In this document: positions 1 to 8,636 of the stretch, piece by piece
Layout of the letters: each line of letters starts with the position of its first letter
Numbering within the stretch: the first letter of the stretch is position 1
Origin: Pseudomonas sp. M47T1
GTDB lineage: Bacteria > Pseudomonadota > Gammaproteobacteria > Pseudomonadales > Pseudomonadaceae
Direction of reading: 5' to 3'
DNA: 64,000 nt
NCBI RefSeq assembly: GCF_000263855.1
Contig: NZ_AJWX01000028.1
Span: 1 to 64,000 of the forward strand
The notes under the pieces: model-generated
Told to the model about the DNA's origin: nothing
Database searches by the model: none
What the model saw: only the letters and a program-made list of their open reading frames with translations
Translations under genes and position numbers: made by a program

Positions 1-30
1 GCCCGCGAAGCGCCGCGAGGGCGGCGCACG
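1..30. repeat. REP element, class A, cut by the window edge
   Basis: The first 30 bases (gcccgcgaagcgccgcg...) match the outer half of the class A REP copies flanking the transposase near 6.6-6.85 kb. Only one arm lies inside the window, so whether it belongs to a pair cannot be seen. Confidence 0.6.
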
Positions 31-108
31 GTTGCATGCACACCCTCACAACATCGGCATGCACCTGGCAGCCCTGACGCAATCCCCCCCTTGCATTAAC
101 CCCCACCC

Positions 109-144
109 ACAAAAAAGGCCCTCCACGCAACGCGCCAGGGCCTT
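109..144 (-). terminator. Intrinsic terminator of the lipoprotein gene
   Basis: On the minus strand, 8-bp arms AAGGCCCT (115-122) and AGGGCCTT (137-144) flank a 14-nt loop and are followed by a run of T. It lies just past the stop codon at 162 and has the standard layout of a Rho-independent terminator. Confidence 0.85.
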
Positions 145-161
145 GATTCAGCGCAAAAACC

Positions 162-575
162 TCAACCCGACATGCAATCAAAATTGTCGGTCGACGCCAC
201 TGTCTTGCCCTGATCATTCTTCAAATCAGCGCGCAAGTTGGTATCCCCAAGGCTGCTCTCGACCAGGGTGTAATGCTTGCCCTGCTTGAAGGCTGCATAG
301 TCGATGGTTGCGCGGCAGGTCTGGTCGTCCTGCTGGGCGGTGCTTTCTTCGTACAGCAGTACTTCAAGCTTGTGCTCGCCTGGTTTTACCTGGAAATAAC
401 GGCCATCTTTAAGATTCGTGCCGTCCAGCTGTTCAGCCAGCATCGAGTTCTGGGTCTCTTCCTTCAGGCCCACCCAGGCATCGTTCGGGTTGGGTTGCGG
501 CATGGGGCCGGCACAGGCCGACAGCAGGCCGACCAGCCCAAGCATGGGCACCAGCATTAGCGTTTTCGCATTCAT
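162..575 (-). CDS. Small secreted lipoprotein of unknown function
   Basis: The product is 137 aa. The N-terminus is a lipoprotein signal: K4, a hydrophobic stretch, and lipobox LSAC with Cys21. The mature part is hydrophilic and has two cysteines (in QTCRATIDY and DNFDCMSG) that could form a disulfide. The phrase 'GEHKLEVLLYEE' suggests a beta-sandwich of the kind seen in small envelope lipoproteins, but I recognise no named family. The ATG at 575 is chosen because the signal peptide starts there; the frame stays open upstream without signal-like sequence. It is monocistronic and has its own terminator. Confidence 0.75.
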   Translation of the reverse strand: MNAKTLMLVPMLGLVGLLSACAGPMPQPNPNDAWVGLKEETQNSMLAEQLDGTNLKDGRYFQVKPGEHKLEVLLYEESTAQQDDQTCRATIDYAAFKQGKHYTLVESSLGDTNLRADLKNDQGKTVASTDNFDCMSG

Positions 576-789
576 GGGGTATTCCTCAAAAGAGTGGGGA
601 GCAGGCCTGCCTGGCAGGTCGTTTTCGATCGATGCCAAGCTTGGGGCTCGCCCCCTTTCAACTCCAATGAATCCCCGTGAAACGAATTTCAGTTGCGCCT
701 TAAAACATCTTTCACCTTCATGAAAGGCTTGTGTTAGGTGCCGCCAGCAAGACTTGCCAGCATACGCAAACCCTTTGGAGGTTCCTGGC

Positions 790-3700
790 ATGCTAGGGCT
801 GGTAAAGACCGCATTGCTCAAGCCGTACACGTTTATCGTGTTGGCGATATTCATCTGCATCATCGGGCCCCTGTCCGCGATGCGGACCCCTACCGACGTA
901 TTCCCCGACATCGGCATCCCCGTGATTGCCGTGGTGTGGTCGTACACCGGCCTGTCGCCGGACGCCATGGCGGGCCGGGTGATCTACACCTATGAGCGCT
1001 CGCTCAGTACCACGGTGAACGACATCGAGCACATCGAGTCGCAATCGCTGCCGGGCATGGGCATCGTGAAGATCTTCTTCCAGCCGGGCGTGGACATCCG
1101 TACCGCCAACGCCCAGGTGACCGCGGTATCGCAAACCGTGCTCAAGCAGATGCCACCGGGCATCACGCCGCCGCTGATCCTCAACTACAGCGCCTCCACG
1201 GTGCCGATCCTGCAGATGGCGTTCTCCAGCCCCACCCTGTCCGAAGCGCGTATTCGTGACCTGGTGCAGAACTCCATCCGTCTGCCGCTTTCCTCCGTAC
1301 CGGGCCTGGCCATGCCAACCCCCATGGGCGGCAAGCAGCGCCAGATCACCCTCGACCTGGACCCGCAAGCGCTGGCCGCCAAGGGCCTGTCGGCTCAGGA
1401 CGTAAGCAACGCCCTGGCCGCGCAGAACCAGATCGTACCGGTGGGTACCGCCAAGCTGGGCAGCGATGAGTACACCGTGCTGCTCAATAACAGCCCGGAT
1501 GCCATCTCGCAGCTCAACGACCTGCCGATCAAGACCGTCGATGGCGCCGTGATCACTGTTGGCCAAGTGGCCCACGTGCGTGACGGCTCGCCGCCACAGA
1601 CCAACATCGTGCGCGTAGACGGTCGTCGTGCGGTACTGATGCCTGCCCTGAAAAACGGCAACATCTCTACCCTGTCGATTGTGCAAAGCATTCGCGACAT
1701 GTTCCCGCTGATCAACGAGACCCTGCCCAAATCGCTGAAAACGTCGATGCTGGGTGACGCCTCGGTGTTCGTGAAGGAATCGGTAGGCAGCGTGGCCCGC
1801 GAAGGGATCATCGCCGCCCTGCTGACCAGCGCCATGATCCTGCTGTTCCTGGGCAGCTGGCGCTCGACGATCATCATCGCCGCCTCGATCCCCCTGGCTG
1901 TGCTGTCGGCCATCGCCCTGCTGGCGGTCAGCGGTCAGACGCTCAACGTGATGACGCTCGGGGGGCTGGCGCTGGCCGTCGGTATACTGGTGGACGATGC
2001 CACTGTAACGATCGAGAACATCAACTGGCACCTTGAGCAAGGCAAGCAGGTAAAAGACGCCATCCTTGACGGCGCCAAGCAGATCGTTGGCCCCGCCTTC
2101 GTCTCCCTGCTGTGTATCTGCATCGTGTTCGTACCGATGTTCATGCTGCAAGGCATCGCCGGTTACCTGTTCCGCCCCATGGCGCTGGCGGTAATCTTCG
2201 CCATGGCCTCCTCGTTCTTCCTGTCGCGTACCCTGGTACCGACCTTGGCGATGTTCCTGCTCAAACCTCACGTGGTAGAAGAAGGCGAAGGCCGCCACCC
2301 GGACAATGCCCTGCTCAACCACCACGAAGGCGACCAGCACAAACCCAAGCACGGCGCGTTCGTGCAAAGCCTGCTCAACTTCCAGCAAGGCTTCGAGAAG
2401 CGCTTCAGCAACGTGCGTGACAGCTACCACGGTGTCCTCACCCTGGCCTTGGAAAACCGCAAGCGCTTCCTGATCGGCTTCATGGTGTGCATCCTGGCTT
2501 CGTTCGCGCTGCTGCCGACCCTGGGTGAAGACTTCTTCCCGGCCACCGACGCTGGCGCCATGTCGCTGCACGTCAGCCTGCCGGTGGGTACCCGTATCGA
2601 AGAAAGCGCCGCTGCCTTCGACCGCATCGAAGCGCGTATTCGTGAAGTGGTTCCGGCCAACGAGCTGGACACCGTGATTGACAACATCGGTATCCCCCTC
2701 AGCGGTATCGACATGGCCTACAGCGCCAGCGGTACCACCGGCCCGCAGGACGGTGATATTTCCGTCACGCTCAAGGAAGGCCACAAGCCGACCGCCGACT
2801 ACGTGAAGAAACTGCGTGAGGTCCTGCCACAAAGCTTCCCGGGCAGCACCTTCTCGTTCCTGCCGGCTGACATCAGCAGCGAAATTCTCAACTTCGGTGC
2901 CCCTGCGCCCCTGGACGTGAAAATTTCCGGTCCTGATAACGACGCCAACCACGCTTACGCGCTGGAACTGCAACGCGCCCTCAAACACGTTCGTGGCATC
3001 GCCGACCTGCGTATCCAGCAGTCCAACGGCTACCCAACCCTGCAAGTGGACGTGAACCGCGAACGCGCCAACGGCCTGGGCATCACCGAACGTGACGTAA
3101 CCAACTCCATGGTTGCCTCGCTGGCCGGTAGTTCGCAGGTTTCGCCGCTGTACTGGCTGAACCCCAAAAACGGCATCAGCTACTCCATCGTGGCGGCCAC
3201 CCCGCAGTACCGCCTGGACAGCATGCCTGAACTGGAAGCGCTGCCAGTGACCGGTGCCAATGGTCAATCGCAGATCCTCGGCGGCCTGGCCACCATCCAC
3301 CGCGTCAATACCGCGGCTGTAGTGACTCACTACAACATCCAGCCAACCCTGGACATCTACGCCAACGTTCAAGGTCGTGACCTGGGCGGCGTGGCCAAAG
3401 ACATCCAGAAAGCCATTGACCTGGCCGCACCACACCGTCCGAAGGGCGCCACCATCACCCTGCACGGCCAGATCGACGCCCTGCACGAAGCCTTCAGCGG
3501 TCTGTCCCTGGGCCTGCTCGGCGCCGTGGTGCTGATCTACCTGCTGATCGTGGTCAACTTCCAGTCCTGGCTTGACCCGTTCGTGATCATCACCGCCCTG
3601 CCGGCTGCGTTGGCGGGCATCGTGTGGATGTTGTTCCTGTCCGGCACCTCGCTATCGGTACCGGCGCTCACGGGGGCCATCTTGTGCATGGGTGTGGCCA

Positions 3701-4011
3701 CCGCCAACTCCATTCTCGTGGTGAGCTTCTGTCGAGAACGCCTTGAGGTGCATGGCGACGCCCTGCTGGCCGCCATGGAGGCCGGTTTCACCCGCTTCCG
3801 TCCGGTGTGCATGACCGCCCTGGCGATGATCATCGGCATGCTGCCGCTGGCCATCTCCCAGGAACAGAACGCCCCACTGGGTCGCGCCGTAATCGGCGGC
3901 CTGATCCTGGCCACTACGGCCACCCTGCTCTTCGTTCCGGTGGTGTTCAGCCTTGTGCACGGACGCCGCACCGCTAAGCTTTCCGTTGGAGAAACGTCCC
4001 ATGTCGTCTGA
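790..4011 (+). CDS. RND efflux permease, inner-membrane proton/drug antiporter
   Basis: The 1073-aa product has the AcrB-superfamily plan: TM1, a large periplasmic loop, a TM2-6 block, a second loop, and TM8-12. The TM4 proton-relay pair is present as D402-D403 in GILVDDATVTIEN. In TM10 the segment GVATANSILVV aligns with AcrB GLSAKNAILIV, so the relay lysine (AcrB K940) is Ala972 here. The start at 790 is preceded by TTTGGAGG; an upstream in-frame ATG at 754 lacks such a site. The gene comes first, before the adaptor and outer-membrane genes, which differs from the usual adaptor-first order. The substrate cannot be read from sequence, and no regulator is adjacent. Confidence 0.93.
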   Translation: MLGLVKTALLKPYTFIVLAIFICIIGPLSAMRTPTDVFPDIGIPVIAVVWSYTGLSPDAMAGRVIYTYERSLSTTVNDIEHIESQSLPGMGIVKIFFQPGVDIRTANAQVTAVSQTVLKQMPPGITPPLILNYSASTVPILQMAFSSPTLSEARIRDLVQNSIRLPLSSVPGLAMPTPMGGKQRQITLDLDPQALAAKGLSAQDVSNALAAQNQIVPVGTAKLGSDEYTVLLNNSPDAISQLNDLPIKTVDGAVITVGQVAHVRDGSPPQTNIVRVDGRRAVLMPALKNGNISTLSIVQSIRDMFPLINETLPKSLKTSMLGDASVFVKESVGSVAREGIIAALLTSAMILLFLGSWRSTIIIAASIPLAVLSAIALLAVSGQTLNVMTLGGLALAVGILVDDATVTIENINWHLEQGKQVKDAILDGAKQIVGPAFVSLLCICIVFVPMFMLQGIAGYLFRPMALAVIFAMASSFFLSRTLVPTLAMFLLKPHVVEEGEGRHPDNALLNHHEGDQHKPKHGAFVQSLLNFQQGFEKRFSNVRDSYHGVLTLALENRKRFLIGFMVCILASFALLPTLGEDFFPATDAGAMSLHVSLPVGTRIEESAAAFDRIEARIREVVPANELDTVIDNIGIPLSGIDMAYSASGTTGPQDGDISVTLKEGHKPTADYVKKLREVLPQSFPGSTFSFLPADISSEILNFGAPAPLDVKISGPDNDANHAYALELQRALKHVRGIADLRIQQSNGYPTLQVDVNRERANGLGITERDVTNSMVASLAGSSQVSPLYWLNPKNGISYSIVAATPQYRLDSMPELEALPVTGANGQSQILGGLATIHRVNTAAVVTHYNIQPTLDIYANVQGRDLGGVAKDIQKAIDLAAPHRPKGATITLHGQIDALHEAFSGLSLGLLGAVVLIYLLIVVNFQSWLDPFVIITALPAALAGIVWMLFLSGTSLSVPALTGAILCMGVATANSILVVSFCRERLEVHGDALLAAMEAGFTRFRPVCMTALAMIIGMLPLAISQEQNAPLGRAVIGGLILATTATLLFVPVVFSLVHGRRTAKLSVGETSHVV

Positions 4012-5185
4012 TTCCCTACCGACCATCGCAAAGAAGCCTTCGCGCAAGCGCCTGACGGTGCTCGGCATTGGCGGCCTGACCTTGGCTGCCGTGCTGGTGG
4101 CCGGCGGCCTGGCCGCCCGGACCCGTCACGATGACAACGTTTCGACCTGGACCGAATCCCAGTCGTTGCCGATCGTCAGCGTGTTCCAACCGATCCACAA
4201 CACCACTGGCGACACCCTGGTGCTGCCAGCGCACCTGGAAGCCTGGAGCCAGGCGATGATCCATGCGCGGGTCAGCGGCTACCTCAAAGATTGGAAAGCC
4301 GACATCGGCACCCCGGTAAAAGCCGGCCAGGTACTGGCCGAAATCGACAGCCCGGACTTGGACCAACAACTGGCCCAAGCCCGTGCGCACCTGCTGCAGC
4401 AACAGGCTGACGAAAAACTGGCTCAGACCAGCGCCGCGCGCTGGCAGCACCTGCTGAGCACGCACTCGGTCTCGCAACAGGAAGTGGACGAGAAAGCCGC
4501 CGCCGCCGATGCGGCCAAGGCTAACGTCGAGGCCGCCCGCGCCGACTTTGCCCGGCTGACCGACCTGTCCAACTACAAAACCCTGCGCGCGCCGTTCGAC
4601 GGCACCGTGACCGCCCGTAACACCGACGTCGGCCAGCTGATCAAGGCTGACGCCGACACTGGCCCGGACCTGTTCGAAGTGGCTGACACCCATCGCCTGC
4701 GCCTCTATGTGCCGGTGCCGCAGAATTACGCCGCGGCCGTGCGCACCGGCATGCACGTGAGCCTGACCGTGCCGGAGCACCCGGGCGAGCAGTTCGATGC
4801 CCAGCTGGTGGGCAACTCCAACGCCGTGGACGCCAAGTCCGGCACCATGCTGGCCCAGTTTGTCGCCGACAACCCCAAGGGCGAACTGCTGGCCGGTGAC
4901 TACACCGAGGTCACGCTCAAGGTGCCTGCGGGCAGCCAGGGCGTGAGCATTCCGGGCAGCGCGCTGATCTTCCGCGCCGCTGGCACCCAGGTGGCCGTGG
5001 TCGATGCGCAGAACCACGTGCACCTGCGCAACGTGCATATCGGCATGGACCTGGGCGCCACCCTGTTCATCGACCAGGGCCTGGCCCCCACCGACCAGGT
5101 CATCGACAACCCGCCGGACTCCCTACGCGAGAACGACCCGGTGAAACTGGCCGAGACAGGAGGCACCCATGCCCCTAAAGCTTAA
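4001..5185 (+). CDS. RND efflux periplasmic adaptor (membrane fusion protein)
   Basis: The 394-aa HlyD/AcrA-type adaptor links the RND permease to the outer-membrane channel. It has a basic N-terminus (KKPSRKR), one N-terminal membrane anchor at about residues 18-35 and no lipobox cysteine. A split lipoyl/barrel-sandwich domain follows (VSGYLKDWKADIGTPVKAGQ, then LRAPFDGTVTARNTDVGQ), separated by an Ala/Gln-rich coiled-coil hairpin. The ATG at 4001 overlaps the permease stop by 11 bp and is preceded by TTGGAG. The gene ends inside the start of the outer-membrane gene, so the three are translationally linked. Confidence 0.93.
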   Translation: MSSDSLPTIAKKPSRKRLTVLGIGGLTLAAVLVAGGLAARTRHDDNVSTWTESQSLPIVSVFQPIHNTTGDTLVLPAHLEAWSQAMIHARVSGYLKDWKADIGTPVKAGQVLAEIDSPDLDQQLAQARAHLLQQQADEKLAQTSAARWQHLLSTHSVSQQEVDEKAAAADAAKANVEAARADFARLTDLSNYKTLRAPFDGTVTARNTDVGQLIKADADTGPDLFEVADTHRLRLYVPVPQNYAAAVRTGMHVSLTVPEHPGEQFDAQLVGNSNAVDAKSGTMLAQFVADNPKGELLAGDYTEVTLKVPAGSQGVSIPGSALIFRAAGTQVAVVDAQNHVHLRNVHIGMDLGATLFIDQGLAPTDQVIDNPPDSLRENDPVKLAETGGTHAPKA

Positions 5186-6575
5186 CCGCCTGGTGGCAGC
5201 GATGGCCCTGGTGCTGCAGGGTTGCTCGCTGGCGCCGACCTACAAGGTGCCGGACGCACCGATCCCGCTGCATTACAGCGGCCCGTGGCAGGCCGCAAAG
5301 CCTGCCGACAAGGTGCCGCAGCAATGGTGGTCGCTGTACAACGACCCGCAGCTCAACGACCTGCAAGGCAAGCTGATCAGCGCCAACCCTGACCTGGCTG
5401 CGGCCCTGGCGCATTTCGATGCCGCCCAGGCCTACGCCAGCCAGTTGCACGGCGGCCTGTTCCCGGAAATCGGCGCCACGGGCTCGTCCGTGCGCCAGCG
5501 CCAGTCCGAGAACAAACCGCTGCGCGGCAGCGACCAACCCAACGTGTACAACACCAACACGGCGGCCTTCACGTTGGGCTGGGACCTGGACTTCTGGGGC
5601 AAGGTGCGCAACCGCGTTGCCGCCGGCGACGCCCAGGCCCAGGCCTCGGCCGACGACCTGGAAGTAGCGCGCCAGAGCCTGCAACGCCAGCTCAGCAACC
5701 TGTACCTGACCCTCGCCGGGCTCGACGCCCAGCAGGCCATCCTGAAAACCTCGCTGGACGACTACACCCAGGCCCTCAACCTGACCCGCGACCGTTACGA
5801 AGGCCAGATCGCCAGCGAACTGGACATGACCCGCGCGCAAAGCGAGCTGGCCCAAGCCCAGGCGCAGCTGGACGACGTGATCAACCAGCGCAACCTCACC
5901 GAGCACGCCATCGGCGAGCTGGTGGGCCAGCCGGCGACCACCTTCAAACTGGTCGCCATCCCCAAATTCCCGGCCCTGCCCGAGGTGCCAGCCGAGCTGC
6001 CCAGCACCCTGCTGCAGCGCCGCCCTGACATCGCCGCCGCCGAACGCCGGGTGTTCGCCGCCAACGCCAACATCGGCGTAGCCAAGGCCGCGTTCTACCC
6101 CGACTTCAGCCTGAGCGGCTACTTCGGTGGCCAGGACATGGGCGTGGGCAACGTCCTCAGCGCCACCAACCGCTTCTGGGCCATCGGCCCGGTGGTCAAC
6201 CTGCCGATCTTCACCGGCGGGCGCCTGACCGGCGCCGAGAACCAGGCAAAGGCAGAATTCGCCGAAGCCAGCGCACATTATCGTGGCAGTGTGTTGAAGG
6301 CGCTGCGCGAGGTGGAAGACAACCTCTCGCAGCTGCGTGACTTGAAGCAGGAAGCGGCCGACCAGCAGGCGGCGGTGGATGCGGCGACCCAGTCGCAGAC
6401 TTTGGCGATGAACAGCTATGAAGCCGGCGCGGTGAATTACCTGGACGTGGTCACGGCGCAGACGGCGGCGTTGGATGCGCAGCGCAAGTTGCAGGATGTG
6501 CAGACGCGCAGGTTGCAGGCCAGTGTGGGGTTGATGGTTGCGTTGGGTGGGGGGTGGCAGCCCGCCAAGTCGTGA
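5169..6575 (+). CDS. Outer-membrane efflux lipoprotein, OprM/NodT family
   Basis: The 468-aa TolC-like channel is the last gene of the tripartite pump. Its lipoprotein signal ends in LQGC, with Cys19 as the acylation site. Two outer-membrane efflux repeats follow: a long Ala/Gln-rich first half (AALAHFDAAQAYASQ) and a second half with the family motif 'LQRRPDIAAAERRVFAANANIGVAKAAFYPDFSLSG' (first part quoted; it spans about residues 277-315). AGGAGG sits 5 nt before the ATG, inside the adaptor gene. Downstream is a REP pair rather than a classical terminator. Confidence 0.93.
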   Translation: MPLKLNRLVAAMALVLQGCSLAPTYKVPDAPIPLHYSGPWQAAKPADKVPQQWWSLYNDPQLNDLQGKLISANPDLAAALAHFDAAQAYASQLHGGLFPEIGATGSSVRQRQSENKPLRGSDQPNVYNTNTAAFTLGWDLDFWGKVRNRVAAGDAQAQASADDLEVARQSLQRQLSNLYLTLAGLDAQQAILKTSLDDYTQALNLTRDRYEGQIASELDMTRAQSELAQAQAQLDDVINQRNLTEHAIGELVGQPATTFKLVAIPKFPALPEVPAELPSTLLQRRPDIAAAERRVFAANANIGVAKAAFYPDFSLSGYFGGQDMGVGNVLSATNRFWAIGPVVNLPIFTGGRLTGAENQAKAEFAEASAHYRGSVLKALREVEDNLSQLRDLKQEAADQQAAVDAATQSQTLAMNSYEAGAVNYLDVVTAQTAALDAQRKLQDVQTRRLQASVGLMVALGGGWQPAKS

Positions 6576-6620
6576 TCCTGTAGGGGTTCCAGGTGCTTGG
6601 CGATCATTTTGCAGCGCCCT

Positions 6621-6847
6621 TGAGATCGAGCGCCGTCCGCACGGCGCTTCGCGGGCAGAGCCCGCTCCCACGTTTGTTTCGGGCCAGTTATGCCTGTGCC
6701 ATCTCCGTTTCAGCCTTGTTTGTTCACTGGAGATCTGCAGTGAAAAAACAAAGCGGACCAATTGGTAGCACAGACAAAATTGGCCCGAAACAAACTGTGG
6801 GAGCGGGCTCTGCCCGCGAAGCGCCGCGCGGGCGGCGCTCGATCTCA
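6621..6847. repeat. Class A REP pair (BIME), about 70-bp inverted arms
   Basis: Bases 6621-6689 and about 6777-6847 are long inverted repeats, each containing gcgggcagagcccgctccca or its complement plus flanking gcgcttcgc and gggccagtt. It fills most of the 335-nt gap between the RND operon and the transposase, on the 3' side of the transposase. The central part holds no gene I can support. Confidence 0.85.
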
Positions 6848-6910
6848 AGAGCAACACAAAAACCAAGCCATGCACCTGTCACCCACAACACTGCACCAAG
6901 CCAATCCCCC

Positions 6911-7366
6911 TCAAACCCAACAAGCATCCCATAAGGAATAATCGTCAATATTCCTGGCAAGCCCAGCCCGCAAAGGATTGGCAACGATGTACCGCGCCAC
7001 AGCCTTCATATCCTCCTCCCCCCTCAACGCCCGGTCATGAAACCCTGACTGCCATAGCGCGCCGCTTCTGCCGATACGACGATTAATCGCCTTGGTGGAC
7101 TTCGATTTCACCTGACGCATGAGCCCATCCAACGAACCCACCCTGAGCTCGACCAGCCAGTGCAGATGATCAGGCATGATCACCCAGGCAAGCGAATGGA
7201 CAAGGCCTTGATAATGCGCCTCACGCATGTGCATGACCAGAATTCGACCCAGCCAGAGGTCAGAGAAAACGGGCAGTCTGCCCTGCGTGGCAGTTGTCAG
7301 CAGATAGGGTCGGCCGCATTCGGAAGAACGGTACCGGCGCAGTTTTTGAGATTGGTAGATGGGCAT
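6911..7366 (-). CDS. rayT: REP-associated tyrosine transposase (RAYT)
   Basis: The 151-aa protein belongs to the IS200/IS605-related Y1 transposase group that processes REP palindromes. The HUH-type metal motif is MPDHLHWL, and the C-terminal part has YIVANPLRAGL, a hallmark of RAYTs. A conserved W-Q-x-G-F-H-D-R-A segment lies between them. The start at 7366 is preceded by GGAGGAGG at the right distance; an upstream in-frame TTG (7381) would swallow that site. Class A REP pairs lie on both sides (6621-6847 and 7485-7571), as expected for a RAYT and its substrates. The gene looks intact. Confidence 0.92.
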   Translation of the reverse strand: MPIYQSQKLRRYRSSECGRPYLLTTATQGRLPVFSDLWLGRILVMHMREAHYQGLVHSLAWVIMPDHLHWLVELRVGSLDGLMRQVKSKSTKAINRRIGRSGALWQSGFHDRALRGEEDMKAVARYIVANPLRAGLARNIDDYSLWDACWV

Positions 7367-7484
7367 CCTTGCCTCCTCCAAATGATTAACTCATTGAAGG
7401 TCAAGGAGGGCTGGAGCGAGGAACAGATCTGATACCGGATTTTGCGCAGAAAACTCACTGGTCGCCCTGGCTCGGGGGGGCTTT

Positions 7485-7571
7485 GTGGGAGCGGGCTCTG
7501 CCCGCGAAGAAGTCACCGCGCACTGTCTGATGCACTGCGGCGTATGCTTCGCGGGCAGAGCCCGCTCCCAC
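7485..7571. repeat. Class A REP pair 5' of the transposase
   Basis: Perfect 25-bp inverted arms at 7485-7509 and 7547-7571 (core gcgggctctgcccgc) surround a 37-nt spacer. It lies between the transposase start and the convergent end of the ABC substrate-binding gene, and may also act as that operon's terminator. Confidence 0.9.
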
Positions 7572-7599
7572 CCATTCAAACCGCAATCAGCGTGAGCAC

Positions 7600-8601
7600 T
7601 CAGCTACCAGCGCCACCGTGCGCCTCTTCAAAGAAGAAATCCTTCCAGCTGGTGGCCTTGTTCTTCAATACCCCCAGCTCATTCAATTTATCGGCATACA
7701 CCCCAGTACGCTGCGGCACGATGGTGAAGTCGATCTCCGGATCATTGACGATTTTCTCCACCAGTTCCAACGGCAATTTCGACTGCTCCACACGGATATA
7801 GGTCTTCGCCGCCTCGGTCTTGTTCGCCTTGATGTACTGTGAAGCCTCGGCCAGCGCGTCGTAGAACGCCTTGTAGGTCTTGGGATTGTCGTCGTGGAAT
7901 TTCTGCGTGGTGTACAGCACGTTGAACGTCGCCTGGCCGCCCAGTACGTCGTAAGAGCTGAGCACCTTGTGCACTTTCGGGTTTTCCAGTTCCTGGTACT
8001 GGAACGGCGGGCTGGAGAAGTGCGCGGTGATTTCCGAGCCGCCGGCGATCAGCGCCGAAGTGGCGTCGGGGTGCGGGATGCTCACCGAGTAGTCATCGAA
8101 ACGCTTGAAGTTGGCGTCGCCGAACTCCTTGGCGGTTTCGATCTGCAGGGTGCGCGACTGGAAGCCCACGCCCGCCGCTGGTACCGCGATGCGGTCCTTG
8201 TCGGTGAAGTCTTTGAGGGTCTTGATGTTAGGGTTATTGGTCAGCAAGTAGTTGGGCATCGAGCCCAACGAGGCGATGGCCTTGACGTTCTGGCGGCCCT
8301 TGGTGCGGTCCCAGACGGTGAGCATCGGCGGCACGCCGGCCGATACCACGTCCAGCGCGCCGGCCAGCAGTGCTTCGTTCATGGCGGTGGCGCCGGAGAT
8401 GCTGTTCCAGTCCACTTTGATGTCGATGCCTTCTTGCGTGCCGTGTTTCTCGATCAGGTGCTGATCGCGGACCACGTCAAGAATCAGGTAACCGATGCCG
8501 AACTGCTGGGCGATGCTGATCTTGCCTTCGGCGTGGGCACTGGTGCCGAGTACGGCACCGATCAGGCCCAAGGCGATGGAAATGCGGGAAAGCTTGGCCA
8601 T
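7600..8601 (-). CDS. ABC transporter substrate-binding protein, sulfonate/taurine type
   Basis: The 333-aa protein has a Sec signal peptide (MAKLSRISIALGLIGAVLGT, cleavage after AHA-E). It shows the SsuA/TauA/NMT1-like fold features 'GYLILDVVRDQHLIEKHG' and 'AGALDVVSAGVPP'. It is the last gene of an operon running dioxygenase, ATPase, permease, binding protein, and starts 35 nt after the permease. A sulfur-containing or related organic acid ligand is inferred from family and TauD linkage; the actual ligand is not visible. The end abuts a REP pair. Confidence 0.88.
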   Translation of the reverse strand: MAKLSRISIALGLIGAVLGTSAHAEGKISIAQQFGIGYLILDVVRDQHLIEKHGTQEGIDIKVDWNSISGATAMNEALLAGALDVVSAGVPPMLTVWDRTKGRQNVKAIASLGSMPNYLLTNNPNIKTLKDFTDKDRIAVPAAGVGFQSRTLQIETAKEFGDANFKRFDDYSVSIPHPDATSALIAGGSEITAHFSSPPFQYQELENPKVHKVLSSYDVLGGQATFNVLYTTQKFHDDNPKTYKAFYDALAEASQYIKANKTEAAKTYIRVEQSKLPLELVEKIVNDPEIDFTIVPQRTGVYADKLNELGVLKNKATSWKDFFFEEAHGGAGS

Positions 8602-8636
8602 TGCAAATACTCTCGTAAACAGTGGAAAGGAGCGCT

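Noticed and set aside
793..3486. An 897-codon open frame antisense to the RND permease
   Set aside because: It mirrors the codon phase of a high-GC gene, has a Gly/His/Gln/Val-rich shadow composition, and lacks a start site or family. Similar shadows occur opposite the outer-membrane efflux gene and mgtA.
5175..6875. A 566-codon frame antisense to the outer-membrane efflux gene
   Set aside because: Composition is that of a shadow frame, and it runs out through a REP element.
6621..7571. CRISPR array
   Set aside because: The repeats are inverted pairs with variable spacing, not direct repeats with unique spacers, and no cas gene is present.
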